Shown here: piece by piece, positions 1-11,064 of the stretch
How positions within the stretch are numbered: position 1 is the first letter of the stretch
How the letters are laid out: every line of letters starts with the position of its first letter
Assembly: GCA_903813345.2 (NCBI GenBank)
Contig: CAIIXF020000011.1
Coordinates: forward strand, 4,426,571 to 4,490,570
Length of the DNA: 64,000 bases
Source: Owenia fusiformis
Lineage: Eukaryota; Annelida; Polychaeta; Sabellida; Oweniidae
Reading direction: 5' to 3'
Made by a program: the position numbers and the translations under genes
The notes under the pieces: generated by a model
What the model was told of the DNA's origin: nothing
Database searches by the model: none
The model's input: the letters and a program-made list of their open reading frames with translations, nothing else

Positions 1-430
1 CCTCGGAGACATCCATGTAGTCGGATATTTCCTATTGTAAATACTGCACACGCACCTCAGAGACATCCATGTAGTTTGACATTTTCTATTGTAAATACTG
101 TACACGCACCTCAAACAACATCAATGTAGTTGGACATTTTCCATTGTACTGTATACGCACCTCAGAGACATCCATGTAGTCGGACATTTTCCATTGTAAA
201 TACTGTACACGCACCTCAAACAACATCAATGTAGTTGGACATTTTCCATTGTAAATACTGTATACGCACCTCAGAGACATCCATGTAATCGGACATTTCC
301 TATTGTAAATATTGTACACACACCTCGGAGACATCCATGTAGTCGGACATTTCCTATTGTAAATATTGTACACACACCTCAGAGACATCCATGTAGTCGG
401 ACATTTTCCATTATAGGTACTGTAGAAGTA
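1..430. repeat. Tandem array, about 54-bp unit, about 8 copies
   Basis: Units begin CCTCRGAGACATCCATGTAG at about 1, 55, 109, 160, 214, 269, 324 and 378. Most are 54 bp; one has a 3-bp deletion. Two unit types alternate (GGAGACATCC and AAACAACATC). Since 54 is a multiple of three, the minus strand reads as an 18-residue peptide repeat (86-388), but this is a by-product of the unit length; no family is recognised. The array probably continues left of the window. Confidence 0.9.
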
Positions 431-1205
431 CTCAAAACTTCAATTTAGGCATTCCCATTGTAAATACTTTAAAGACACCTAAAGTACCCACAGTCAGATC
501 AAGCATTAACAGTTATTGTTTTTGTTTTCATACAATGGTATTTCCACGTAAAACAGATATAATGGAGTTTAAGCTAGCATATATAATCGAAACGCCAACC
601 TATCAGTATGACCAATCGCCCATACAAACGCATCCCTTAAATAATTTCCGCTCTAGTTTAGGTTGTGAAAAACATCGCAAGCTTAAACTCCCTATTAACT
701 ACTAGTCAACAGCTGGAAATTGATTCCGACATTGCCAAATACTAACAATTATTGGTCAGGAACCCTGCCAATATTCAAAATATAGCCTATAATTATCAAA
801 CTAACATTTGTCTTATTGGCATGGTGAATGTGAAGTTTCAAACCCCTACTGTTATTGAAGTTATTTTTGACATACAACAAACTGACAAACACCCATCATT
901 TATTCCAAAACAGTCAAACCAGTTTATCAAATGACAATCAAAACTGTTGCATATGGAGTTTTAAACATATCACGAAACAGAGAAACAGCAAAACATACAG
1001 ACAACAACTGAGTTAATTCATCAAAATTTAAATAAGATCAAAGATTGACGTGGTTTACGACGCCGTTTATTTTTTTCGTGAAGCGACTCAGTTAAATTAC
1101 GATTTCTCTGCACCCTGATGTCCAACCAAGAACATCAAAGTTAGTCTGTACGCTATGATGACGTAATTAATGACTTCGTGGAAAAATAAACAGGTTAATA
1201 GGCCA
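431..1205. other. Gene-free AT-rich sequence
   Basis: No recognisable protein homology, splice structure or terminal repeats were found. Short open frames (for example 752-934) have low-complexity composition typical of chance ORFs. Confidence 0.5.
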
Positions 1206-1207
1206 CC

Positions 1208-1537
1208 TTAAGAGGACTTCCACCTACCTCACTGGCAGATTAGGGGGGGGCCTGGGTGCCCGGGCCCTTGGGTGGGCCCAGAAAAAAAATTTGGGCCAAA
1301 AAAGGCCTTCAGGCCCCAAAAAGTGGGCCTTTTTGGTCACTCATGGGCCTTTTAAGGCCTTATTTTTTAATTTCAGGCCAAATTTTGAAGAAAATGGGCC
1401 TCAAAATTTCAAAATTTGGGCCCACTTTTGGGTAATAGGGGCCCAAAAAATGTTTCCGCGCAAGCGCGGACGTTTTTTTCTCTGACTTAAAATTTGGGCC
1501 CCCCCCCCCCCTTGTTGATTCCCAGATCCGCCCCTGT
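1208..1537. mobile_element. GGCC-rich MITE-like insertion
   Basis: A sharply GC-skewed block packed with GGGCC/GGCCC words. It is bounded by a left end near GGCAGATTAGGGGG and a right end that, reverse-complemented, reads CAGGGGCGGATCTGGG. The ends are imperfect inverted matches. CAGGGGCGGATC-type ends are familiar from non-autonomous DNA transposons in invertebrates. The inside is a series of self-complementary GGCC runs. No coding capacity is credible, and the ORFs at 1291-1485 and 1360-1740 only cross this block. No target duplication could be assigned. Confidence 0.45.
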
Positions 1538-1544
1538 ACCTTAG

Positions 1545-2029
1545 GTAAGTCATTAGGTAAGGAACCAATACCTACCAGAAATGAACAAGTATATGTTATC
1601 AACAAAAGTCTAACTTCCAAACCTGCCTTGATAGATGCTAATAAAAAAGCTAGAGCGTGTTTTAACTCTTTATGCAACATAGGAATGTAAAATGGAGGAC
1701 TTAACACATTAGTAAGTCTTAAAATATGGAATCGCATCATTATGCCGACGGCAATGAACGGATGCGAATTATGGTATTCTTTAAGTCCTAATGAAATTGA
1801 AACAATAGAGATAACACAGCGTCACATAGCAAAAATATTTCAGGGTATTGTGAATCGTACACCTAGTGGAGCTGTGATAAGCGTCTCTAGGGCAATATTC
1901 GGTGCAATCTTATATACATAAATTAAAATTAATGTTTCTAGGACGACTATGCAGATTAAATGACAGTTTAATACAGAAAAAATATTTATAATTCGCCTTG
2001 CGAGCACGATTGTACGAGATGTCCATAAT
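1545..2029 (+). pseudogene. Non-LTR retrotransposon reverse transcriptase, C-terminal part (left fragment)
   Basis: Translation of the plus strand gives the familiar end of a LINE-type reverse transcriptase: a stretch containing ARACFNSLCNIG, then LKIWNRIIMPTAMNGCELWY, then ITQRHIAKIFQGIVNRTPSG. In-frame stops and a frame change mark it as a decayed copy. The fragment stops at 2029, the target-site duplication of the transposon at 2030-7885, and resumes at 7886 in a compatible frame (GATGTCCAT joined to AATCTGCAT, read as D-V-H-N-L-H). The original element would have encoded a reverse transcriptase/endonuclease; this copy is non-functional. Confidence 0.75.
2025..2029. repeat. Target-site duplication ATAAT, left copy
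   Basis: ATAAT at 2025-2029 is repeated at 7886-7890 directly outside the inverted repeats of the 2030-7885 element. Removing the element and one copy restores a continuous reverse-transcriptase reading frame. Confidence 0.8.
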
Positions 2030-2116
2030 CACCCCGGGTGATCAATATCCTGTGTTCCGAATTTCGTTCCAGCAAGTCAGTGACCCGAGCTGTGTTTTTA
2101 CTGAATCCCGATAAAT

Positions 2117-2184
2117 ATGGCGTCTCGTTCGCCACTGGACGAGCCAGGTGACGAAAATGTGTCAAACAAATCAGATAGCATAAG
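2117..2184 (+). other. Candidate first coding exon inside the left terminal repeat
   Basis: AAATATGGCG opens a 68-nt frame ending in AAG|GTAAG, a good splice donor. It reads M-A-S-R-S-P-L-D-E... and ends S-D-S-I. The mirror-image copy in the right terminal repeat (7732-7799, minus) has the same length, same start and same donor, but a different middle (M-A-A-N-L-T-T-D-D...). Equal length, with differences concentrated in the middle, is what protein-coding sequence would give. No family is recognised and no following exon is secured. Confidence 0.35.
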
Positions 2185-3337
2185 GTAAGAATGAATATAG
2201 AGTAATGCATTCGGTGCTGGAATATGTTTTCAACATGTTCCTAAACGATTATCCATATGTGTAGGCTATTAATGCAAATCGAAGCATGAAACCAACATGA
2301 CCCAATTCGAAAAGCTCGCAGAAAACGATATCAGCGAGTCGTTCTTTGCCTTCTGTAAGTAATGATGGATACTCTGAGCATTGTATAACTGTAAAGTATA
2401 CCTTATTAGTATGTCTCAACTTGTGCTATGTTTGAATCCAAGCTATTATCTTTCATAAGCGTCATAGAAGTCGTTGAAAGATATATTCCATTCTACCGAA
2501 TAGGAATAGTCATTGTCCCGAAGCTACAGAATAAGATTATATATATTTTGTATACTTTTGAGAATCCATTCATGAATACATCAAGCTAATTTGGTGCTAC
2601 CTTTCTTGTTATTATTTTACAAATTCAAGATCGAATTTCCCTGTATATTGATTTCCACATTGGCATTGAACTGCAAATACAGGGTGTCCCAAAAAGTGTA
2701 CCCACTTTATAGAAGGAATATAACTATTCAAAAAAAATTGAACTTTTCACATGATTAGGATGCTCTCAATTAGATTTTTAAAAATAAAAAATGTGTGCAA
2801 ATCAAAACATTGCATTGCTGTCTGGTACAACCACGATGTCCATTTACAGGCCCGTATCCAGGATTCACCATTGGGGAGCGGTTTTACCAAGGGTGGAGTT
2901 TTTGCCAAGGGGGGGGGGGCTTTTTGACAGTTTTGATAGCACGATCGTATGTATAGTATCAGTATCTCAATGATAATACCTCAATTTGAGCTTTATTTGA
3001 GCCTAGCCTTCTACTATAAGTATGATCTGGCTGGCATCTGTTGTTTTGGCAAAAAATCATGTGAAAAGTGCTCAGAATGCATAGCCGTAGGGACCGGGGG
3101 TTCAATGGGTTCGGACGAACCCCCGGTCGGGATTTCCCCCAAAAAATATTTGTGGAAAAATTTATTGCAAAAACCAGAAACATATATTCAATTTATATGA
3201 CCAGTAGATAAAAATAGTAAAGTAACACTTCTCTCCAAAAGTTTTGCAACCTTAGGCACGGGTTGGGATTGTCTAATTTTGGGAAAACCCCGGAGCATTA
3301 TGCAAAGAAGAAATATCGATTATTTCGCCCAACTTAC

Positions 3338-4075
3338 AGGGTGTTAAAAATGCAACCCAAGGAAATCGCTATATCTTGAAAAATACTAGTTCAATTATAT
3401 TCATATTTTCACGAAAGAAAGAAGAGACTGTGTATGTATAGCTCCTGTAGATAGTTAGTTGTAAAACATGATGCCTTGGACACTCGCTCAAAAGACAGCT
3501 GTACTAGGAAAATACGAAAAACGCAGTTAGGGAGGACTGCAACCGCAGAAAAATAAAATAACTTCCTAACCATGGTCTATGGCTCTTCAAATTGGGCACA
3601 AATCATCTTCATTCACTGTATGGTAAATCTGTAGGGTGAAATCAAAATCACTTCAGGGACTTTACAGTCATGGAAATGCTTTCAAATCGCAGTCAAACGC
3701 CCTGGTTCAGGCAGGCTTAAGAAGGCATTTTGACCATGACTGTAAAGTCCCTGGAGTGATTTTGATAAAAGTCCACAAATTCACCACACATTGAATGAGG
3801 ATAATTTGTGCCAAATCTGAAGTGCCAAAAAGTGCAATCACCTATGACTGCGTTTTTCGTATTTTCCAAGTGCAATTGTCTTTTGAGCAGGTGTCAAAGG
3901 CATTGCTAACAACAAGAGCTATACACACAGACATCATGTTTTTCAACTAATTAACAACAGGAGCTATACATACACAGTCTCGCCTTTCTTTCCTGAAAAT
4001 ATGAACACGATTGGATAAGATTAGCATTGTCCAAAATATAGCGATTTCTTTGGGTTGCGTTTTTTTGACCACCCT
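3338..4075. mobile_element. Foldback (palindromic) MITE, 738 bp
   Basis: Starts AGGGTGTTAAAAATGCAACC and ends with its inverted counterpart (GGTTGCGTTTTTTTGACCACCCT). Internal landmarks also mirror each other, for example GGGACTTTACAGTCATGG and CATGACTGTAAAGTCCC, and CGAAAAACGCAGT and ACTGCGTTTTTCG. The arms meet near 3705, so the whole unit can fold into one long hairpin. No coding capacity. ORF 3947-4132 is inside the right arm and is not a gene. Confidence 0.8.
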
Positions 4076-5030
4076 AAAAGCTGCTCCATGTACGGGGAAA
4101 TAAACCAACCGTCTTAAGACTGATGAAAACACATTTTCTTTGAAATCCGTGCGCCTCCGTTTTGTTTTATTTCAAACGAAAAATCTTGCCAAGTCCCCGG
4201 GGCTGATAAGTCCTCAAAAGCAAATATTTAATAATAGAAACAATTTGAAATGAGTTATTATTCAAAGCATATGTATCATTTATAAACACAAGCAATTGAT
4301 CGAATATTATCCATCACTTTTTAAGGAAAAATAAATCCATTGCGAAAAAATCAGTTTTCTATTCAAATGCCCGTTTATCTCGGAGATTATATTAAGTTTA
4401 GATTGTTGCTGTTTCGGTGTATTTAGTATACGCTCTATTTTCACGAATATCAAACTTTAGTCATTCTGATACTCATAGCATCTCTGTTGCATCGCAGATC
4501 CTCAAGAAGGATAGAGATGGAGAGGGCGTGGCTTACCACGATAAACTTTAGTGGATCGTGTTAATGTCATTAATTATAAATGTTTAGCAAATAAATGGAT
4601 TAAGGGAGGGAATTAGGTAATGTCTGTGGTACTAAATACAAGTGTAAGCTAAAAAGGTACACACATTACAATTACGTGCAGTGGAAAGTTCTGTCAAATA
4701 AAAAAGAAAAATGCAGTCATCTTTTGCTGAGGAAAGCAAAGGCATAAGAAGGATTGTATCAAATAAGTCTAGATTTATTATTTCGAATGAGTATTTAATT
4801 GTCACAGTTAAAAAATATAAAAGATCACGTGGTGTACCCATATGCATTGCTTCCTGATAATCACTTTTTATTTTCTAAAAATAACGGATCCACTGATAAT
4901 CGTCAACGGATTATCGAGATTTTTAAACTCCAAAGACCTAATTTCAGATGGCCTGCGGTTGAATCTAATCTACTAATTAAATATAAAGCTCATTGGTTCC
5001 CCTTGGTTTACATTTAAAAAAATGGGAAAA
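4076..5030. other. Gene-free AT-rich sequence
   Basis: No domain, splice pattern or terminal repeat recognised. It lies inside the 2030-7885 element. Confidence 0.4.
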
Positions 5031-5033
5031 TTT

Positions 5034-5155
5034 GTGGCATTGGAAATGAAGTCAAGATACATTTCCATCAATATTATTATCCTCGCAGGTTATGTAAATA
5101 AAAATTCAAAATAAAGAGGAGGGAGCTAAGGTTGCCAAACTTATTTTCAATTCAA
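5034..5155 (+). repeat. Fragment of the foldback family also at 22376-22998
   Basis: The run GGAGCTAAGGTTGCCAAACT and the preceding AAGTCAAG..AC.TTTCCAT..ATATTATT...GTAAATAAAAATTCAAA matches the right half of the palindromic element at 22376-22998. Only one arm is present here. Confidence 0.6.
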
Positions 5156-6371
5156 AGAAAGGACGAATAGGTTTTTCAGGAGTAGTTGTTCTTTGTTGCA
5201 AGGCATTAAAATTTAAAAGAAATGTTTAATGTTACAGAGCACAGTTGATCAATTGTTATTTTAATTTGGTCTTTTTGGAATTTCAGACTGTTTCATTCCA
5301 TTCAATTTACTATTTTTCATCTGTCAATGTGCGCCATGATTAAATAAGTATTATTAATTCTCAAAAATATTTGCTATTGAATATACTAGTATTCAGTAAG
5401 TTACTGTAAGTTCATGAGGTTATTAGGAACTCCTCTATAACAAAATGAAATAAACATCTTTTGATTTGGAATCTTTTCAAAAATCAGCTAAAAGTGTGGG
5501 AATCGCATGTTTCAGAATTTGACATATCTGTGATTGAACTCTAACTAAAGAATGAATTGTATGTATGACAAATACAGAAAATGCTTTTATGTGAGGTACA
5601 CCGATGAAGGGGGAGGGTTGTGGATAACATAAAAAATCGAACCCCTGGTCACCAATTTCTGGCTACGCCACTGGAATGGTGAAAAACTGCAAGTTTTTGA
5701 GAGAATTTCTGACCAGCCCCCCCCCCCTCCTATCTGCAGGCCTGATTTAATAAATTATGCATGGATCCTGCCATTACCTTAGCAATGCTATCGTGAAAGC
5801 CTGGTGTGACCGTCACCTTTATGTGACATTTATGGCTTACTAAGTGAAGACTTTTTAGCCTGTTGTCAATATTATTGTATTTTTATGGGTAAATTGTAAT
5901 GCCTACTCTAACAGTGACAACGTTGAAATATATTACAATACCTGGCATATACCTGCTATATGATATGCTATATTTTTTGTCAATCCCTGCTTTTTGTGAC
6001 AATGTTAAAATATGTCATAAAAATGCCTGCTACAGTATGTGCAATGTGGATTGTGAAATGACCATTCTTTGAAGGTGTTGCAACATAGTCTCATAATTTA
6101 CACATGTTGTATTGTACTCTCATCCTCTGATGTGTGTGACCTCTTGACAATTTTCACATATTTTAACATGGGAAATCCTCAATTAATCAAATCCACTACT
6201 CATTTATTAATTACTCAGACTAGAAAAAAATCAGTCAAGTTGGCAAAGTATCAATATTATCAAATGCATTCAATTCTTATTTTTGATAAATTAAGATATC
6301 ACATGTGAATATACACTGCTTCTGTTCATTATGATTCAATAGTCTATAAGCATTTATCCATGAAGTGCGTC
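5156..6371. other. Gene-free AT-rich sequence
   Basis: Mostly AT-rich with short tracts of C. Around 5770-5815 (GATCCTGCCATTACC, ATCGTGAAAGCCTGGTGTGACCG) it carries a member of the dispersed repeat also seen at 47560-47670 and 50690-50780. No gene recognised. Confidence 0.4.
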
Positions 6372-6697
6372 GGAACACTGGCGATTCTTATTCGGTACTA
6401 TGGAATATATCTTATTATGCCTTCTAGGACGCTTATGCAAAGAAATGGTTTACATTCACTGGAAGCACGAGTTGGTACATACTTTGAACGTCTACCCAGC
6501 AATTATACCATGATAACAGTTTATCTCATTAACTAACAGAAGGTCAAAAACTGCTCGGTGACATACTTTCCAGCGAGCGTTGAAAATGAGGTCACGTTTA
6601 CTTATGCTTCAATTAGCAGTAATGCCCAACGCATATGGATAAACAACTAAGAAAATGTTGCAAACATATTTAGGCACCGAATGCGCCACTCTATATT

Positions 6698-7717
6698 CAC
6701 GCCCGGTGATCGTGAATATGGGACGGAGGGGGGGAGCAGGCAATTTCTGCTAGGAAATTCAACAAATCTGGAAGATTTATTTTTTCAAGAAAAAGTTTAC
6801 TATTGAATTGATAAATGGATAGGCGCACGGTATGGTAGAATATGTTAGGTTTTCTGGGATTTTTTCTGAAACAATACGCATCTAAGGTATGAGATCTATT
6901 AAAAAAGGCGCAAGGCCATCAACAGGCACAAATCAACGTGTTTGCTATAAATCAAGCAACAATGGTCTGGACGACCTGTAATAAATACTTGTAAGTGATG
7001 TTATCATAACTAAATTAATGTCATTGCTGAATTTATAAAATAAGTTTCCATATGTGAAATAAAAAATAATCGAAAATAATGAATTTGGGACGGAGGGGGG
7101 AGGGGACGGAGGGGGGGAGCAATATGTATATAAGACATGATTAGAGATGTTTCGCGACTTTAAGTCCTTTTACTCCAAATGTCCCCATTTTTCAGTCTCC
7201 AGGGGTATATCATCCAGTTTCTTACTAAGTTAATGAGTTCATTTTTCAAATACAAGAATTCGTGTGAAGTTGTTTCACTTTATAGAATTATTACTCCCCC
7301 CCTCCGTCCCCTCCCCCCCTCCGTCCCATTTGAATTATTTTCGATTATTTTTTATTTTACGTATGGAAACTTATTTTATAAATTCAGCAATGACATTAAT
7401 TTAGTTATGATAACATCACTTACAAGTATTTATTACAGGTCGTGTAGTCCATTGTTGCTTGATTTATAGCAAACACGTTGATTTGTGCCTGTTGATGGCC
7501 TTGCGCCTTTTTTAATAGATCTCATACCTTAGATGCGTATTGTTTCAGAAAAAATCCCAGAAAACCTAACATATTCTACCATACCGTGCGCCTATCCATT
7601 TATCAATTCAATAGTAAACTTTTTCTTGAAAAAATAAATCTTCCAGATTTGTTGAATTTCCTAGCAGAAATTGCCTGCTCCCCCCCCTCCGTCCCATTTT
7701 CACGATCACCGGGTGTG
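6698..7717. mobile_element. Near-perfect 1.02-kb palindromic insertion
   Basis: Two about 427-bp arms (6698-7124 and 7292-7717) are inverted copies with only scattered mismatches, separated by a 167-bp loop. The ends read CACGCCCGGTGATCGTGAA and, inverted, CACACCCGGTGATCGTGAA. A 5-bp direct repeat ATATT flanks it (6693-6697, 7718-7722). The left terminal repeat of the host element (about 2190) is a paralogous empty site with CTCTATATTCA.TCTTACC uninterrupted, in the antisense orientation. The ends resemble those of the host element (CACCCCGGGTGATC), so the two may be related families. Arms contain runs of G (GGGACGGAGGGGGGAGGGG) that could form G-quadruplexes. No coding capacity. Confidence 0.9.
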
Positions 7718-7731
7718 ATATTCAGTCTTAC

Positions 7732-7799
7732 CTTATGCTGTCAGAAAGTTTTGAATAATTGTCGACATCAACATCGTCTGTTGTCAAATTAGCCGCCAT
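7732..7799 (-). other. Candidate first coding exon inside the right terminal repeat
   Basis: Inverted counterpart of 2117-2184. ATG at 7799-7797, 68 nt, then AAG|GTAAG. It reads M-A-A-N-L-T-T-D-D-V... and ends S-D-S-I. See the left copy for the argument. Confidence 0.35.
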
Positions 7800-7885
7800 A
7801 TTTGTCGGGATTCAGTAAAACACAACTCGGGTCACTGACTTGCTGGAAGGAAATTCGGAACACAGGATATTGATCACCCGGGGTG

Positions 7886-8155
7886 ATAATCTGCATAGTC
7901 GGGGTTTTTTAAGTGACGTCATGTCTATTTTAGATACATATTCTGTTATCCGTCAAGAATGCTTAACTTATTTGGAAGGAAATACTTTTAAACATAGAAT
8001 TATGGACAAAGGAAAATGGAAATTATTAGTAAATGGCCAAGTTCAGTATACTGAATCAAAAACATGGCGAGAGACTGTCCACATTAATCCAAGATTACAA
8101 CGCTTTTCAAATGTTCATATCGAGTATAACACCCTTGGTATACGCAGCTAACGAA
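7886..8155 (+). pseudogene. Non-LTR reverse transcriptase, extreme C-terminus (right fragment)
   Basis: Open from the insertion junction to the stop near 8150. The frame reads GFLSDVMSILDTYSVI, then MDKGKWKLLVNGQ, then TWRETVHINPRLQRF. This is the usual tail of LINE-type reverse transcriptases (a W-R/K-E..-..PRL-..-F signature). It continues the fragment that ends at 2029; the 5.86-kb transposon separates them. Truncated, non-functional. Confidence 0.7.
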
Positions 8156-9990
8156 AACTGACCGGTACGGGTCAAAAGCTGGACCGGTACGGGTTAACGG
8201 TTTTATTTGAATCTAAAACAGCCATAACTTGCTCAATATTGACTTCCTCGTGTCTAACTTGAAATATATGATGCCTCCCGATGCTTTTAAGTACCCCAAT
8301 TTTTACAGATTTTTAAACGGACCAAAACTCTCTAAATGCACATTTATGCTCTTTTCTCTCGAGAACGACTGTCTCATTTTCACGATAACTTTTATTTAGT
8401 ACTTCTAACATATAAGATCTATTTTTCCCCATCAAGGTATGATGTAAATGACATGCTATTTACATCTTGTGAGTTTCAATGACGCGCGTTTGATTTTATA
8501 AAAAATGCCAAACTTTGTGACAAAGAATTTCATCAGCTATTGCCCCGAACCGGTCCGTCTTCTCGCTGCAAGCAGGGTGAAATTATCATATATTTCAAAT
8601 TAGTTTTAGTTCAACTTACATGTATGTATATAACTTTCTAAAGAAGCACCTCTGTAACAGAAACGCTGTTAAAAATAAATAAATAAATACCGTCGCCATA
8701 TTCAATTTAATTTTCCATTCAAAAAGATATTTGATATTTTAACAATAAATTAACTATGTCTGCAATAATGATGCACATATGACAACCATCGACATTAAGC
8801 AACCGTGGCACACTGGAACACCCTGACAACGGTAACAGATAACGTTATCACAAATATGTTTCATAATTTATGGAGAAATAGTTGATTACCTAAAACTCCA
8901 GTTAACTTCCGTAAAGTCTATTGTGTATCGATGAAATTTTCTTTTATTTTAGGTCAATATCACATCTGTTTATGATCTATTATGTCGAATCATATTTACC
9001 TACCCTGTCCATGGCTGACGTCAGCTTACCTAAAGTTTCTTCATAAACTGGCACACAATTGAGATTTCAATTTGTGTGCAGGCTCATGAACAACCTAGAC
9101 TTATTTAAGTATCCTAAAAAACACAGATGATGTGAAACACATCCCGCTAGATGAATATACTAACAAGAATGAGCTTGTTCGATGAATTTACATAAAAGCG
9201 CATTCGTTTTCAAAAAATCCAAAATTTCACGACTTTGGCTAGCCTTTGAATTTCCTATCTTGATTCCCCATTTCAGTATGATTCACAGATACGTGTTTTC
9301 ATTGGATATTTTTTCACCCTGGCCCTCGTACTCGGGTCAAAACGATTTTAGATCGCGCCAATCAGATGAATGCTATTGCACATGGGCACATTATCTTGAT
9401 CTATAACTGTCTATGTCTATTGAAAACCTTTGAATAGAACATCCAGCTTATTGAAATGGATAGACATAATTAATGCAATAGAATATTTCTACTATCTATT
9501 CATTATGACACTGAAGTCACAACTTGTAACTTCACTTATATGTAAACCAATACCAAGCACAGTCGTGTTGTACTTGACATTTTGAATGGCTTGCCGGTAT
9601 CCTCTAATCCCCGGGCCTGGTTGCATTGGCCAAATTCTAGCAAGTTCGAGGTATTTTCAAATAAATAACATTTAAAGTGACATTCCACATGCCCCGGCTA
9701 CCCCCCCCCCCCCACACTCTCAAATATGAATTTTCAGTTGAAATAAAAGTAAAAATAACCTTTTAGTTCACTACTGGTAATATCTTTGTCTTTGGGAAAT
9801 CCCCCTTCCTCTCCCTGTTTCTAGATGTAATTTTACATGTAGATTTCAAATATGATATCATTTTGACTGAATTTTGAATTTTTAACGTGGCAAATCAAGA
9901 TTATTTCGACTTGCATTTAATCTATTGTAGTGAGTGTGGTACAAAACGGTGCATATGTAAACTGAACAAAATTTATTGTTACATGCATGT
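8156..9990. other. Gene-free sequence
   Basis: Contains a doubled ACCGGTACGGGT motif (8161-8205) and homopolymer C tracts (about 9702), but no recognisable gene, splice pattern or complete transposon. Confidence 0.4.
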
Positions 9991-9997
9991 TGTAATG

Positions 9998-10142
9998 CCT
10001 TGGTCACATTTGCTCCGATTTTCACTACGGCGCCCGGCCGATAGAGTATTTTGTTCAAAGTTGAATACAATATTGAGCAAAACACTCTATCGGCCGGGAG
10101 CCGGTCGATGATGGATCGGTGCAAATGTGACCCAGGCAAGGG
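9998..10142. mobile_element. Hairpin MITE, about 145 bp
   Basis: CCTTGGTCACATTTGCTCCG...GGCGCCCGGCCGATAGAGT is mirrored by ACTCTATCGGCCGGGAGCC...CGGTGCAAATGTGACCCAGG. It folds into a single stem with a short loop around GTTGAATACAATATTGAG. No coding. Confidence 0.8.
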
Positions 10143-10928
10143 AAGTGGTAATTGTAATAACCATCCAAACAAGCTTTTAGAAAGTGTGTTGTCATGTAAA
10201 AACTAATTATTCTGATGTCACTTTGACACATGTATGTTTTTTATAAGAACCATCACTTTATTTATGATTTATCTATTCATTTATTTAGATATACACTTTT
10301 TTAACAGTGGTACTCTTACATTAAGGCGTAGTGCCATGTTGGTAAAAACAGCACATTTTATCAAACTGTGGTTTAAAGAGAATAAAAACATAGGCATGTT
10401 AATATTTACTTAAAATCGTATTTAGAAAGCTTTTTACTAGAGTCGAATAAACTCCATATTCGTGCCCCCCCCCCCCCCCTCCCAAAAATGTATAGCCTCA
10501 TCTCCCAGTAACCATTTCAATTATGTGTCAGTTGGGGCACTAAAGAATATCAGTGTTAAATGTATGGGAATTTTATCCTCGCAAAAATTACAGAATGGGC
10601 TATTTTCTTGTACATTTGCCCATTTATGTTTCACCTTTAAGACCTAGTTTCCCGGTCCGAGCAAGAAATTTTAATCGTCGTCTTGCAAAATCAAAATCAT
10701 TTCTTAAATAATACTGTAAACCTTTATGGTTAAGCTCAATAAGCTGTCTAAAAGTGTCAAGGAAAATTTTCCATTCATTTCAGTTTGTATCAACACTTCA
10801 ACACAACCAGGAAGTATTTTTTCGTATTTGTATCAATTGGTCAGAAAGATGAGAAGAAATACATATATTTATCGTATGATCTGTAAAATGAAGCCTTCTG
10901 ATTGGTCAGTTCTTGTGCTATACTTTAA

Positions 10929-11064
10929 GTTATTCAATGATTCGAGTAAAATACAAAAAATATTCTTCCCGAGAAGGTCGTATTTCACGATGCGCTAGCA
11001 GAGTGAAATACAGACCTTCAAGGGAAGAATATTTTCTGTATTTTACGAGAAATCATTGAATAAC
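10929..11064. mobile_element. Hairpin MITE ending GTTATTCAATGAT, 136 bp
   Basis: The left arm GTTATTCAATGATTCGAGTA and right arm TTTACGAGAAATCATTGAATAAC are inverted copies. The inside mirrors too (AATATTCTTCCC / GGGAAGAATATT). Related hairpins with ATTCAATAAC-type ends occur at 11783-11921 and 31405-31524. Confidence 0.8.

Larger units (their letters stand above)
2030..7885. mobile_element. 5.86-kb DNA transposon with about 510-bp terminal inverted repeats
   Basis: The two ends are inverted copies beginning CACCCCGGGTGATCAATATC. Strong identity covers the first about 100 bp, and patchy similarity continues to about 2540 on the left and about 6372 on the right, once the nested palindrome at 6698-7717 is removed. 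A 5-bp duplication (ATAAT) flanks the unit and the target is a LINE fragment. The inside (2541-6371) has no recognisable transposase and contains another foldback element (3338-4075), so this copy looks non-autonomous. CAC...GTG termini with a 5-bp duplication are shared with Transib/RAG-like elements, but the terminal heptamer does not match theirs and superfamily assignment is open. Confidence 0.8.

Noticed and set aside
86-388. 100-codon repetitive ORF on the minus strand
   Set aside because: Exactly follows a 54-bp tandem repeat; peptide periodicity is a result of the unit being a multiple of three.
1-430. CRISPR-like array (regular repeats)
   Set aside because: No unique spacers between repeats, no cas genes and a eukaryotic intron-containing context; simple tandem repeat.
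2030-7885. RAG/Transib-type element
   Set aside because: CAC-initiated ends and a 5-bp duplication are suggestive, but there is no CACWATG/CACAGTG heptamer, no nonamer-like spacing and no RAG1/RAG2-like frame. Kept only as a question.
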